This document shows positions 1 to 5,580 of a stretch of 7,884 bases of DNA, piece after piece; the first letter of the stretch is position 1; each line of letters starts with the position of its first letter. This stretch comes from an uncultured Pseudomonadales bacterium. GTDB lineage: Bacteria; Pseudomonadota; Gammaproteobacteria; Pseudomonadales; Porticoccaceae. The position numbers and the translations under genes are program-made. The stretch lies in NCBI GenBank assembly GCA_937998635.1, contig CALLDA010000099.1, positions 1 to 7,884 on the forward strand. Reading direction: 5' to 3'. The notes below the pieces were generated by a model. The model was not told the DNA's origin, did no database searches, and worked only from the letters and a program-made list of their open reading frames with translations.

Positions 1-288
1 ATCCCCCAGGCCGAGCACCCACTGATAATGACTCACCCAGACACCGGCCGAGAAATTCTCTACGTCAGCCCGCAAATCATTAAATTTATTATTGGTATGC
101 CAAAAGCTGAGAGCGATGAACTGATTGAAGAGCTGACCGAACACTCGCTCCGCGAAGAGAATATTTACCGCCACGACTGGCAAGTGGGTGACACGGTGAT
201 GTTTGACACACTGGGTAGCCTGCATCGGCGCGATAGCTGGGATCCTGCTCAGCGACGGGTCATGCGCCAGTTAAGTACAATGCTTTGA
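1..288 (+). CDS. TauD/TfdA-family Fe(II)/2-oxoglutarate dioxygenase, C-terminal part (5' truncated by window edge)
   Basis: The frame is open from base 1, so the ATG at 28 is an internal Met and the gene begins outside the window. The 95 visible residues match the C-terminus of the TauD/TfdA family. They open with HPLIMTHPDTG, where the family has HP-x-x-THP-x-TG, followed by LYVSPQ and then a segment reading W-x-x-GD-x-x-x-FD. The second iron-ligand histidine of the 2-His-1-carboxylate facial triad is at 223-225. The 2-oxoglutarate-binding Arg is at 256-258, eleven residues later, the same spacing as H255/R266 of E. coli TauD. Such enzymes hydroxylate small substrates (taurine, aryloxyalkanoates, alkyl sulfates) with release of succinate and CO2. 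The substrate cannot be told from this end. The usual WDNR-x-x-x-H before the histidine is here FDTLGSLH, so this is a divergent member. The next gene is convergent, 32 bp away. Confidence 0.8.
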   Translation: MPQAEHPLIMTHPDTGREILYVSPQIIKFIIGMPKAESDELIEELTEHSLREENIYRHDWQVGDTVMFDTLGSLHRRDSWDPAQRRVMRQLSTML

Positions 289-320
289 CGAGCTGCGCGC
301 ACAGCAGCAAACCCTCCGGC

Positions 321-725
321 TCACTTCACCTCTGAGCGATTCAATATAGCTTTGTCGTAGCCGATTTTTTGCTCATCACTAAGAATGGTTCGCATCTCGA
401 CGAGATGACCATAGCGAAGGCGCATAATTTGCGTTTTTGCAGCCATCAACTCATCAATTTTTGCATTAAGGTCTTCGGCCCTGACATCTTCTCGAATGGT
501 CATCTCGTTAAGTTCTTTTAATGCCTGCGCTTCTTGCTCTTTAAAAGCCGCCTGACCTTCGTGCAGTTTGTGATGCATTCGATCAATCGCTTCCTTTTGG
601 GATGCAGCTGGATCGGGTATTTGAGCGGCCTTCACTGCCATACTACCAGCCACACTAACAGCCACACTGATCAGAAACGTGAGAGAAGCCAATATTCCGA
701 TATATTTTGAGTATCGTGTTTTCAT
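321..725 (-). CDS. Spy/CpxP-like periplasmic protein (LTxxQ / metal-resistance-like)
   Basis: I chose the start at 725 (MKTRYSKY, 134 aa) rather than the upstream ATG at 764, because AAGGAG lies six bases before it (732-737) and because it puts a signal sequence at the N-terminus. K2, R4 and K7 are followed by a hydrophobic core at about residues 8-29 and a possible signal-peptidase site V31-K32-A33. The mature part is charged, helical and rich in Glu and Lys. It has one LSDEQ motif (115-119), matching the L-T/S-x-x-Q signature of the Spy/CpxP/heavy-metal-resistance superfamily, and M50-H51-H52-x-x-H55 as a possible metal patch. Known members are periplasmic chaperones or metal sensors induced by envelope stress. 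The exact role here is inferred. Only one LTxxQ-like motif is seen, where Spy and CpxP have two. It lies downstream of the DUF445 gene on the same strand with a 98-bp gap, and converges on the dioxygenase. Confidence 0.6.
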   Translation of the reverse strand: MKTRYSKYIGILASLTFLISVAVSVAGSMAVKAAQIPDPAASQKEAIDRMHHKLHEGQAAFKEQEAQALKELNEMTIREDVRAEDLNAKIDELMAAKTQIMRLRYGHLVEMRTILSDEQKIGYDKAILNRSEVK

Positions 726-731
726 TTTGCT

Positions 732-737
732 CTCCTT
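732..737 (-). promoter_or_regulatory. Ribosome binding site AAGGAG of the Spy/CpxP-like gene
   Basis: Read on the minus strand this is AAGGAG, then six bases, then ATG at 725. It decides the start: the longer frame from 764 would add 13 residues rich in charged side chains in front of the signal sequence and has no comparable site. Confidence 0.7.
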
Positions 738-771
738 GATAAATTCATCTTTTGCATGAGGCATTTTAAGC

Positions 772-792
772 CGGGCATTCGGATCTTGCCCG
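772..792 (-). repeat. Inverted repeat CGGGCA-N9-TGCCCG between two minus-strand genes
   Basis: A perfect 6-bp GC-rich stem (772-777 with 787-792) encloses a 9-base loop. It lies between the end of the DUF445 gene and the start of the Spy/CpxP-like gene. The minus-strand RNA would form the hairpin about 30 bases after the DUF445 stop, but only GCTTAAAAT follows, so a Rho-independent terminator is weakly supported. An operator or attenuator is equally possible. Confidence 0.3.
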
Positions 793-823
793 TTTACTTA
801 GACAAAACAGTTTAAACAAAAAA

Positions 824-1405
824 CTACAGAAAAAACTGAAACAACAAGACCTGCACCACACCAATCATAAAACCTAGCAAGGCTCCAAACCAGGTGATAT
901 GGCGAAACTGTTTGCGGGAAAAACCCATTACCAGCTCCTCTAAAGTTTCGACATCGAGGTTGTCGATTTTTTCCTGAATGCGCTGCTTGATCGTCTCGCT
1001 CTCTTCGCCCATCTCACCGGCGACTTTGCCGATTTCATCAATCACGTAGGAGCCAGCCATGGTTCGCGCCATGCCCAGCATCATGTCATTGACATTAAGC
1101 ATGCCTCCGAGCTGATCAATCAAAGCATCGACTTTTATTTTCAGTTGCGCCTTTACCTTGTCGGTCAGGAACAACTCAGCTACATCATTATTACTAAACA
1201 CATGAGCCACAAATGTATCGGCGATGGACTCGGCGATATGATGCCGCTCGCGGGGAATCAAGCCCGGCGTAAAGGGCACCCGCCATTTACCAATGTGCCT
1301 GGCCGCGTAGGGCCTGAACAACATGCGGATGGCGACATCGTTGGTGAGTGCGCCAATAAATGCGCCGATGATCGGAGGAAGTATATAGGGAAGCCAGTTT
1401 TCCAT
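824..1405 (-). CDS. DUF445 family membrane protein (YheB-like, short form)
   Basis: The 193-aa product carries DUF445 signatures at both ends. The first hydrophobic segment (about residues 6-22) runs into G-A-L-T-N-D-V-A-I-R-M-L-F-R-P. PFTPGLIP with a following basic stretch comes next. Near the end, SRKQFRHITW leads into a C-terminal membrane segment (about 171-193, GALLGFMIGVVQVLLF). The middle is soluble and helical, with repeated Glu/Asp-rich helices. The molecule is thus anchored at both ends. The Bacillus homologue YheB is about twice as long, so this is the compact form found in many Gram-negative bacteria. No biochemical function is established for the family. The ATG at 1405 has AAGG five bases upstream (1411-1414). 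The gene is divergent from the CoA-transferase and nearest upstream of the Spy/CpxP-like gene, so the two may share a transcript. Confidence 0.85.
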   Translation of the reverse strand: MENWLPYILPPIIGAFIGALTNDVAIRMLFRPYAARHIGKWRVPFTPGLIPRERHHIAESIADTFVAHVFSNNDVAELFLTDKVKAQLKIKVDALIDQLGGMLNVNDMMLGMARTMAGSYVIDEIGKVAGEMGEESETIKQRIQEKIDNLDVETLEELVMGFSRKQFRHITWFGALLGFMIGVVQVLLFQFFL

Positions 1406-1466
1406 AGTTACCTTGTTTGTGAGGGTGTATTTATCGAGGTCTTTGTATCAAGTGAAGTCGGCGCGA

Positions 1467-1496
1467 ATAGTAGCTGGCTATCGCTCCACTGTTCAA
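1467..1496 (-). promoter_or_regulatory. Candidate sigma-70 promoter for the DUF445 gene
   Basis: On the minus strand TTGAAC (1491-1496) is followed after 18 bases by TACTAT (1467-1472). Each hexamer matches four of six consensus bases. Transcription would start near 1460 and give a leader of about 55 bases. This was found by eye only. Confidence 0.3.
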
Positions 1497-1605
1497 CACG
1501 AACGGCTATTCAATATAGATTACTCACACTAAGCGCTAAGGGAGGTTCCAGCTGAGGTTCAAATTCAAAGCCGTGCCTGAATTTGTTCCGCTAGATATAC
1601 TCGGG

Positions 1606-1621
1606 CAGTGTTTTTACACTG
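1606..1621. promoter_or_regulatory. Palindrome CAGTGT-TTTT-ACACTG, candidate operator
   Basis: The half-sites CAGTGT (1606-1611) and ACACTG (1616-1621) are perfect inverted copies around TTTT. The 6-4-6 design suits a homodimeric helix-turn-helix repressor (TetR, GntR or MarR type). It lies about 150 bp upstream of the CoA-transferase and directly before TATATT at 1628-1633. The T4 loop could also form a small RNA hairpin, but there is no T-tract after it. Confidence 0.35.
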
Positions 1622-1769
1622 ATGCTGTATATTCCAACTCTAATATTTCCGTAGCGTTTATCTTCGGCTTACCAAAACCTTGTCACTCCGGTATCGAGCG
1701 TAGACATTGCGGTTTATAAAAACCTGGCAACTAAACTTATAAAACTAACAACTATCGAAGGACTAAATT

Positions 1770-2987
1770 ATGCAACCTCAACATATTCTGGACGGTTATC
1801 GGGTACTAGATATCACACATCATATCGCCGGACCCACAGTGACACGCCTAATGGCGGAAATGGGTGCAGAGGTCATCAAGGTAGAAATGCTCCCCTATGG
1901 TGACCCTACCCGCCTCGGCGAATTCCGCCGTGACAAGCGCAGTGGCCTCAATATTCAGCACAACCGTGGCAAAAAAAGTATCTGCCTGGATGTTAAGAGC
2001 GATAAAGGCAAACAAATTCTCAAAGAACTGGTTAAAGAGTGCGACGTTTTGCTGGAGAACTTTGCACCGGGTGTGGTGGCCCGTCTTGGTCTTGATTGGG
2101 AAACGGTAAAAGCCTTAAACCCTAAAATAATCATGTGTTCGATTTCATCATTTGGTCAGACCGGCCCCCTGGCGTCACTGCCCGGCTTTGACTATATCGC
2201 CCAGGCCTATGCCGGTGTCACCGACATGATTGGCGAGCCAGACAGCGCGCCATCAATACCAGGTCTGGCCCTCGGCGATGTTGGTACCGGCGTACACGCG
2301 ACCTGTGCTATTGGTTACGCACTCTTACACCGTGAACGAACCGGCAAAGGTCAATACCTCGATATCTCGCTACTCGATAGCTATTTCCACTCCCATGAAA
2401 TGAATGTCGAAACGATCAGCCTGAGCGAGGGTAAGACCACACCGAAGCGTGGCGGTGCACATCATTATGCGATAGTGCCAGCCGGTGTCTTTCGCGGCAA
2501 AGACGGTCATATTTTGATTATCGCTAACCTACAGCGTCACTGGGAGAATCTCTGCGGCGTAATTGGCCGGGAAGAGCTGTTCACCGAAGAGCGCTTCACC
2601 GATCCGAAAATACGCTCAAATGCCAAAGATGAAATCATTACCATTATTGAACAATGGTTGCAGGAACAGGAAAGTGACGAGTCTGCTATCGCTATTCTCC
2701 AGGAGGCCCATGTGCCTGTGGCGCCCGTATTGAGCGTTGGCGAAGCAATGAAACATCCGCATTTGGTCGAGCGCGGCACCGTAAGAACCATTAACGACCG
2801 CATCCTTGGCGAATTCCAAATACCTGGCAATCCTCTTCGTTATTCTGAGTTTCCAGAACCCCTGCCTCTGGAAGCGCCTTTTCTGGGCGAGCACAACAAA
2901 GAGATTCTCACCGAAATACTGTCCTACAATGATGACGAAGTAGCCGCCATGGAAAGCGACGGTATTCTCCGGCAGACCACTTACTAA
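1770..2987 (+). CDS. Class III (CaiB/BaiF family) CoA-transferase
   Basis: The 405-aa product has the full family length, the same as E. coli CaiB. Family III enzymes are interlocked cytoplasmic dimers that move CoA from an acyl-CoA donor to a carboxylic acid through an aspartyl-CoA thioester. Here the nucleophile is D170 in G-L-A-L-G-D-V-G-T-G, equivalent to D169 of formyl-CoA transferase and CaiB. Other family marks are the N-terminal LDGYRVLDIT and AEMGAEVIKVE, NRGKKSICLD, the LLENFAPGV segment, SSFGQTGP and TGKGQYLDISLLDS. The small domain covers roughly residues 220-330. AAGGA (1758-1762), seven bases before the ATG, supports the start. The gene comes first in the plus-strand catabolic block, followed after 150 bp by an enoyl-CoA hydratase, so it probably activates an acid for beta-oxidation-like breakdown. 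The acid is unknown. An alpha-methylacyl-CoA racemase is less likely, although it belongs to the same fold family. Confidence 0.9.
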   Translation: MQPQHILDGYRVLDITHHIAGPTVTRLMAEMGAEVIKVEMLPYGDPTRLGEFRRDKRSGLNIQHNRGKKSICLDVKSDKGKQILKELVKECDVLLENFAPGVVARLGLDWETVKALNPKIIMCSISSFGQTGPLASLPGFDYIAQAYAGVTDMIGEPDSAPSIPGLALGDVGTGVHATCAIGYALLHRERTGKGQYLDISLLDSYFHSHEMNVETISLSEGKTTPKRGGAHHYAIVPAGVFRGKDGHILIIANLQRHWENLCGVIGREELFTEERFTDPKIRSNAKDEIITIIEQWLQEQESDESAIAILQEAHVPVAPVLSVGEAMKHPHLVERGTVRTINDRILGEFQIPGNPLRYSEFPEPLPLEAPFLGEHNKEILTEILSYNDDEVAAMESDGILRQTTY

Positions 2988-3048
2988 ATATAAATTACGG
3001 GGATCGTAGCGCCGAACAAGCCCTGGTTGAGAATCAGATCGCTTAGCT

Positions 3049-3141
3049 ATGAAAACCCTTTACTGCATAGGCTTTGATGGCAAAATACTGGCCATCCTCA
3101 CCTGTAACAAAACGTACAAAACACACGGAGACAAAATATGA
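3049..3141 (+). CDS. Possible 30-aa leader ORF overlapping the enoyl-CoA hydratase start by ATGA
   Basis: ATG at 3049 opens 30 codons ending in TGA at 3139-3141, which overlaps the next start codon in the sequence ATGA. The peptide begins MKTLYCIGFDGK, has a short hydrophobic run ILAIL and a second Cys, and ends in a Lys-rich tail. No Shine-Dalgarno sequence is evident before it, and I recognise no family. The overlap would allow translational coupling, but a chance open frame of this length is common. It is recorded as a candidate only. Confidence 0.2.
   Translation: MKTLYCIGFDGKILAILTCNKTYKTHGDKI
3076..3096 (+). repeat. Inverted repeat GATGGC-N9-GCCATC upstream of the enoyl-CoA hydratase
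   Basis: A perfect 6-bp stem (3076-3081 with 3091-3096) surrounds AAAATACTG. It sits 42 bp before the hydratase start, in the 150-bp gap after the CoA-transferase. No T-tract follows, so it is more likely an operator or a chance palindrome than a terminator. Confidence 0.25.
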
Positions 3142-3896
3142 CCGACCAACGCGCCACTGTTCACGTTCAGGATCACGTACTGATCATCACCATGATCCGT
3201 CACGCAAAGCGTAATGCCATCGATGGCGAGATGACCCTGGCCATCGACGCAGCTCTCAACCGACTGGAAGACGAAGCTGATCTGTGGGTCGGTATTATCA
3301 CGGGTGGGCCAGATATGTTTTGCGCTGGTACCGATATGGCCGCAACATCAGGCACGCCTACTGAACGCGGCGGTATCTATGGTGTAGTCGGTCGAACTCG
3401 TACTAAACCACTGATCGCGGCGGTTGAAGGCGTCGCCTTTGGTGGCGGTTTTGAAGTCGTGATGGCCTGCGACATGGTCGTTGCAGCCACTAACGCCCGC
3501 TTCGGCCTACCCGAAGTTAAGCGCGGCCTGGTCGCCACCAGCGGGGCAATGTTTCGCGCCAGCCGCGTGCTGCCGCTCAACGTCGCAAAGCAAGTCATGC
3601 TCAGCGGCGCTGAATTATCACCCGCCGACGGACACCGATTAGGCCTGGTCAATGAACTTTGCGAACCCGGTGCCGCCCTGGAGGCCGCGCTGGCTCTGGC
3701 CGCACAAATAACCGCTAATGCGCCCATAGCCGTGCAGCAGTCACTTCAGGCCATCGATGCTTTGGCATCAGCCGATGACTCTCTGGGCTGGGAGCTAACC
3801 GCAAAGGCTCGGAAGGTGAATATGGCCTCCGATGATTCTAAAGAAGGCGTGGCAGCGTTTTTTGAGAAACGTCCACCAGAGTGGTCAGGTCGATAA
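3138..3896 (+). CDS. Enoyl-CoA hydratase/isomerase family protein (crotonase)
   Basis: The 252-aa product is the normal length of a single-domain crotonase. It would hydrate a 2-enoyl-CoA to a 3-hydroxyacyl-CoA in the cytoplasm, as a trimer or hexamer. The first oxyanion-hole motif is F-C-A-G-T-D at about residues 61-66, and the second is V-A-F-G-G-G-F-E at 99-106. Both glutamates of hydratases are present: E106 in GGGFEV and E126 in GLPEVKRG. They are 20 residues apart, exactly as E144 and E164 of rat mitochondrial hydratase, so true hydratase activity is plausible. The C-terminal part has SDDSKEGVAAFFEKRPPEW, the usual end helix (SxDxxEGxxAFxEKRxPxF). GGAG (3127-3130), seven bases before the ATG, supports the start. 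The gene lies between the CoA-transferase and the alpha/beta hydrolase. The acyl substrate cannot be told from the sequence. Confidence 0.9.
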   Translation: MTDQRATVHVQDHVLIITMIRHAKRNAIDGEMTLAIDAALNRLEDEADLWVGIITGGPDMFCAGTDMAATSGTPTERGGIYGVVGRTRTKPLIAAVEGVAFGGGFEVVMACDMVVAATNARFGLPEVKRGLVATSGAMFRASRVLPLNVAKQVMLSGAELSPADGHRLGLVNELCEPGAALEAALALAAQITANAPIAVQQSLQAIDALASADDSLGWELTAKARKVNMASDDSKEGVAAFFEKRPPEWSGR

Positions 3897-3981
3897 AAGT
3901 CTATTCCTACTAGAAGTAACGGGGCGATCAATCATCGCAACGTAAATTTTCTATCAACGTATTTTCCACAACTAGCTCACC

Positions 3982-4008
3982 AAGCCTTGTCACCAAATGA
4001 CCAGGCTT
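3982..4008 (+). repeat. Two-part hairpin AAGCCT/AGGCTT with inner GTCA/TGAC
   Basis: AAGCCT (3982-3987) pairs with AGGCTT (4003-4008). Inside it, past one T/C mismatch, GTCA (3989-3992) pairs with TGAC (3998-4001) around a CCAAA loop. The ten paired bases make a stable hairpin about 85 bases after the hydratase stop and 35 bases before the hydrolase start. TGTGGCACC follows instead of a T-run, so it could be a weak or Rho-assisted terminator, an RNA-stability element or an operator. Confidence 0.35.
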
Positions 4009-4042
4009 TGTGGCACCATCGATTAACCCGGAAGCAACTACC

Positions 4043-4804
4043 ATGGCTTATATTGATCGCAATGGCGTGAATATTTATTACGATATACAGGGTCCCGAAG
4101 ATGCCCTGCCTATCCTGCTATCCCACGGCCATGCCGCGGCAACGCAAATGTGGGCAGGCCAGGTCGAGGCAATAAAACAGAAATTTCGGATTATCACCTG
4201 GGATCTCCGTGGCCATGGCCGTAGTGACTGCCCGGAGGACCCGACGCTATATACCGTTGAGCATACGGTTGACGATATCGCTGCGATTCTGGACGACTGT
4301 CATATCGATAAAGCAGTTATCGGCGGTCATTCACTGGGCGGGGTAATGAGCTTCCAGTTTCAACTTAAATACCCACAGCGGGTATTAGCTATGTCCATTC
4401 TTAACAGTGGTCCCGGCTTTCGCCGCGATACTGCTCGCGACAAGTGGAACCAGGGATGCGAGCGCACCGCGTCGTCACTGGAGCGAAAAGGTCTATCGGC
4501 CCTGTCGAAAAGCGAGGAAGTGCATGCCGAATGGCATTCTGATGTCTGGGGCCTGATCCATTCAGCCCGCGGCATCATGACCCACGAGGATTCCAGGATG
4601 ATCGATAACCTCGGCAATATCGATGTGCCCGTACTGGTACTGGTCGGTGCCCTGGATGAAGAATTCCTTGGTGCGGGGAATTACATGGAAAGGAAAATTC
4701 CCAACGTTCAGAAAGTAATCATTGAGGATGCCGGGCATGCGGCCAATCTTGATCAACCGACAGTTTTTAATAAGCTGCTTATAGATTTTCTCGAACAGTT
4801 ATGA
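4043..4804 (+). CDS. Alpha/beta-fold hydrolase
   Basis: I chose ATG at 4043 (MAYIDRNG, 253 aa). The frame can be extended to a GTG at 4010, but GGAAG at 4030-4034 lies eight bases before 4043 and family members begin with just this first beta strand. The triad is complete: nucleophile S97 in G-H-S-L-G-G, acid D205 in L-V-G-A-L-D-E, and H232 in D-A-G-H-A-A. The oxyanion-hole motif L-L-S-H-G-H is near residues 28-33, and the strand WDLRGHGRSD is typical of the 3-oxoadipate enol-lactonase/haloperoxidase/esterase branch. The lid is about residues 125-185. It is a cytoplasmic enzyme, since no signal peptide is seen. The reaction is probably hydrolysis of an ester, lactone or C-C bond. Context with CoA-transferase and crotonase suggests a step of the same catabolic route, but the substrate is not visible. 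Confidence 0.85.
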   Translation: MAYIDRNGVNIYYDIQGPEDALPILLSHGHAAATQMWAGQVEAIKQKFRIITWDLRGHGRSDCPEDPTLYTVEHTVDDIAAILDDCHIDKAVIGGHSLGGVMSFQFQLKYPQRVLAMSILNSGPGFRRDTARDKWNQGCERTASSLERKGLSALSKSEEVHAEWHSDVWGLIHSARGIMTHEDSRMIDNLGNIDVPVLVLVGALDEEFLGAGNYMERKIPNVQKVIIEDAGHAANLDQPTVFNKLLIDFLEQL

Positions 4805-4844
4805 TTTTTTTGAAATCTAATCGAGAGTAAGCCAAAGTAATGGC

Positions 4845-5269
4845 CTAATCTGTCCTGGACTGGAGAACCGCAATCCAACTGTAACTTTTAGCAAATGATC
4901 CTGCGCCCTTCCGTCTGCTCACCCATTTTTCAGTGACAATCTGAGCGCAGGTTTCACTGACCGTTTCAAAATATGCATGAAGAGGATAATAAGGATCGGA
5001 AACCACGTTACCGGACGCATTGGGGTTTAGAGAAAGAGGCGGTTTTGTAGCCCACATGGCTTTTAGGGCACTGCTTGGCAGGCCTAAGACGTATTCCTGA
5101 GCAACTTCATACTTCTCTCGCGTACCCAGCCTTCCCAGATGACCACCCTGGAAATATTTGAAATTATTTTCCTTGGCCTTCTCAAGGTCCTCAATAAAAT
5201 TGTCTCATCTGGTTAACCATTCTCCTGGAACCAGCCCATCAATAGCCTATCACCTGGAGGCACCACTAA
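4845..5269 (-). pseudogene. Decayed C-terminal part of an MBL-fold (metallo-beta-lactamase-like) metallohydrolase
   Basis: Without its stops and frame change this reads like one protein. From 5204 down to 4845 there are 119 open codons with no proper start. They begin DNFIEDLEKAK, continue F-Q-G-G-H-L-G-R-L-G-T-R-E-K-Y-E-V-A-Q-E-Y-V, and end W-I-A-V-L-Q-S-R-T-D. From memory of the family this resembles the C-terminal third of MBL-fold hydrolases with GGHLTRLGTREDV and an ending like W-x-x-x-x-E-S-L-R-x-D. An in-frame TGA (5205-5207) precedes it, then AIDGLVPGEW in the same frame, behind a TAG and a TGA (5247-5252). The preceding LVVPPGDRLLM is in the next frame. The N-terminal half with the HxHxDH metal site is missing. 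The assignment rests on recalled motifs and needs a protein search. The only ATG-started frame, 70 codons from 5057, lacks a visible ribosome site. Confidence 0.55.
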
Positions 5270-5296
5270 TTACGGGTTCTAAACCAATAAGAAGGC

Positions 5297-5422
5297 CTAG
5301 CCAAAAGACACCGTAACGATTGAGTAAAGCATGTACGTCAAAACGATGATCCCTAATGCGCTATAGCGATAATTGGTAATCGCCTGGTCTTCGTCATTGC
5401 ATGTGTTATTGCATTTGTTCAT
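5297..5422 (-). CDS. Small membrane-protein ORF, 41 aa (or the cut N-terminus of a larger membrane protein)
   Basis: ATG at 5422 follows GAGGAT-ATTGAA, a fair ribosome site six bases upstream. The 41-aa product has a polar, Cys-containing head (MNKCNNTCNDEDQ) and then one hydrophobic segment at about residues 21-41 (ALGIIVLTYMLYSIVTVS), typical of a single membrane helix. I recognise no family. Two readings compete. It may be a genuine small inner-membrane protein. It may also be a remnant: one extra T in the TTTT run (AAAA on the plus strand at 5303-5306) would continue the frame through WLGLLIGLEPVISGASR to stops at 5247-5252, like the first helix of an MFS-type transporter. The adjoining MBL pseudogene favours decay. 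It is divergent from the LysR gene and would share its control region. Confidence 0.45.
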   Translation of the reverse strand: MNKCNNTCNDEDQAITNYRYSALGIIVLTYMLYSIVTVSFG

Positions 5423-5448
5423 TTCAATATCCTCAGATGTATGTGTGA

Positions 5449-5504
5449 GTTACTCCGGTAGTGATGGGTGGATTAAATTTCGATATCTAACTGTTACCCC
5501 GGAA
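5449..5504. promoter_or_regulatory. Direct repeat GTTAC(T/C)CCGG(T/A)A, two copies, in the LysR divergent region
   Basis: GTTACTCCGGTA (5449-5460) and GTTACCCCGGAA (5493-5504) agree at 10 of 12 bases and start 44 bp apart, about four turns of DNA. They lie between the LysR start and the divergent small ORF, where a LysR regulator normally binds its own promoter. They do not have the classic T-N11-A dyad shape, so this is a candidate only. Confidence 0.3.
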
Positions 5505-5564
5505 TGGCAATCAGACTACGCTCGCCACTAATATGTGTAAATCGTCTATATCTGCATCTCATCT

Positions 5565-5578
5565 ATGCAATAATGCAT
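5565..5578. promoter_or_regulatory. Palindrome ATGCA-ATAA-TGCAT with an AATAAT -10-like box at the LysR start
   Basis: ATGCA (5565-5569) and TGCAT (5574-5578) form a perfect dyad ending two bases before the LysR ATG. It contains AATAAT (5569-5574), five of six matches to TATAAT, placed so that transcription would begin at or next to the ATG. No good -35 box is seen at the proper distance. The dyad could be an autoregulatory operator over the promoter. Confidence 0.35.
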
Positions 5579-5580
5579 GA

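Larger units (their letters stand above)
1406..1769. promoter_or_regulatory. Divergent intergenic region, DUF445 gene / CoA-transferase gene
   Basis: These 364 bp hold no convincing gene. They must carry promoters for both flanking genes. Visible elements are the candidate minus-strand promoter at 1467-1496, two GAGGTTC heptamers 12 bp apart (from about 1542 to 1560), the palindrome at 1606-1621, and an AT-rich TATATT at 1628-1633. There is also TTGTCA at 1680-1685 with TAGACA at 1701-1706 (15-bp spacing, so weak), and TATAAA at 1738-1743 shortly before the CoA-transferase ribosome site. Confidence 0.5.
4805..5580. other. Gene-poor stretch with minus-strand gene debris and LysR promoter region
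   Basis: These 776 bp lie between the hydrolase and the LysR gene and have no intact large gene on either strand. They contain a degraded coding region (4845-5269, minus), a small ORF with a ribosome site (5297-5422, minus), and about 158 bp of divergent regulatory DNA before the LysR start. A T7 run follows the hydrolase stop directly (4805-4811), but no hairpin adjoins it. Confidence 0.6.

Noticed and set aside
28..288. A complete 86-aa protein starting at ATG 28
   Set aside because: The frame is open to base 1 and the residues before the ATG (IPQAEHPLI) belong to the dioxygenase family pattern, so it is the end of a longer gene.
289..320. Terminator hairpin GCTG/CAGC between the convergent dioxygenase and Spy-like genes
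   Set aside because: Only four pairs and no T-tract on either strand.
1145..1555. 136-codon plus-strand ORF
   Set aside because: Most of it is antisense to the well-supported DUF445 gene, and its product shows no recognisable family pattern.
2537..2894. Two minus-strand ORFs of 92-97 codons inside the CoA-transferase
   Set aside because: They are antisense shadows of a clearly coding plus-strand frame with a conserved domain.
4010..4042. GTG start at 4010 for the alpha/beta hydrolase
   Set aside because: It has no good ribosome site and lies at the foot of the 3982-4008 hairpin. ATG at 4043 has GGAAG at eight bases and matches the usual family start.
4805..4811. T7 run directly after the hydrolase stop as an intrinsic terminator
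   Set aside because: The only nearby dyad (ATAAG-CTG-CTTAT, about 4770-4782) is weak and more than 20 bases away, so no stem adjoins the T-run.
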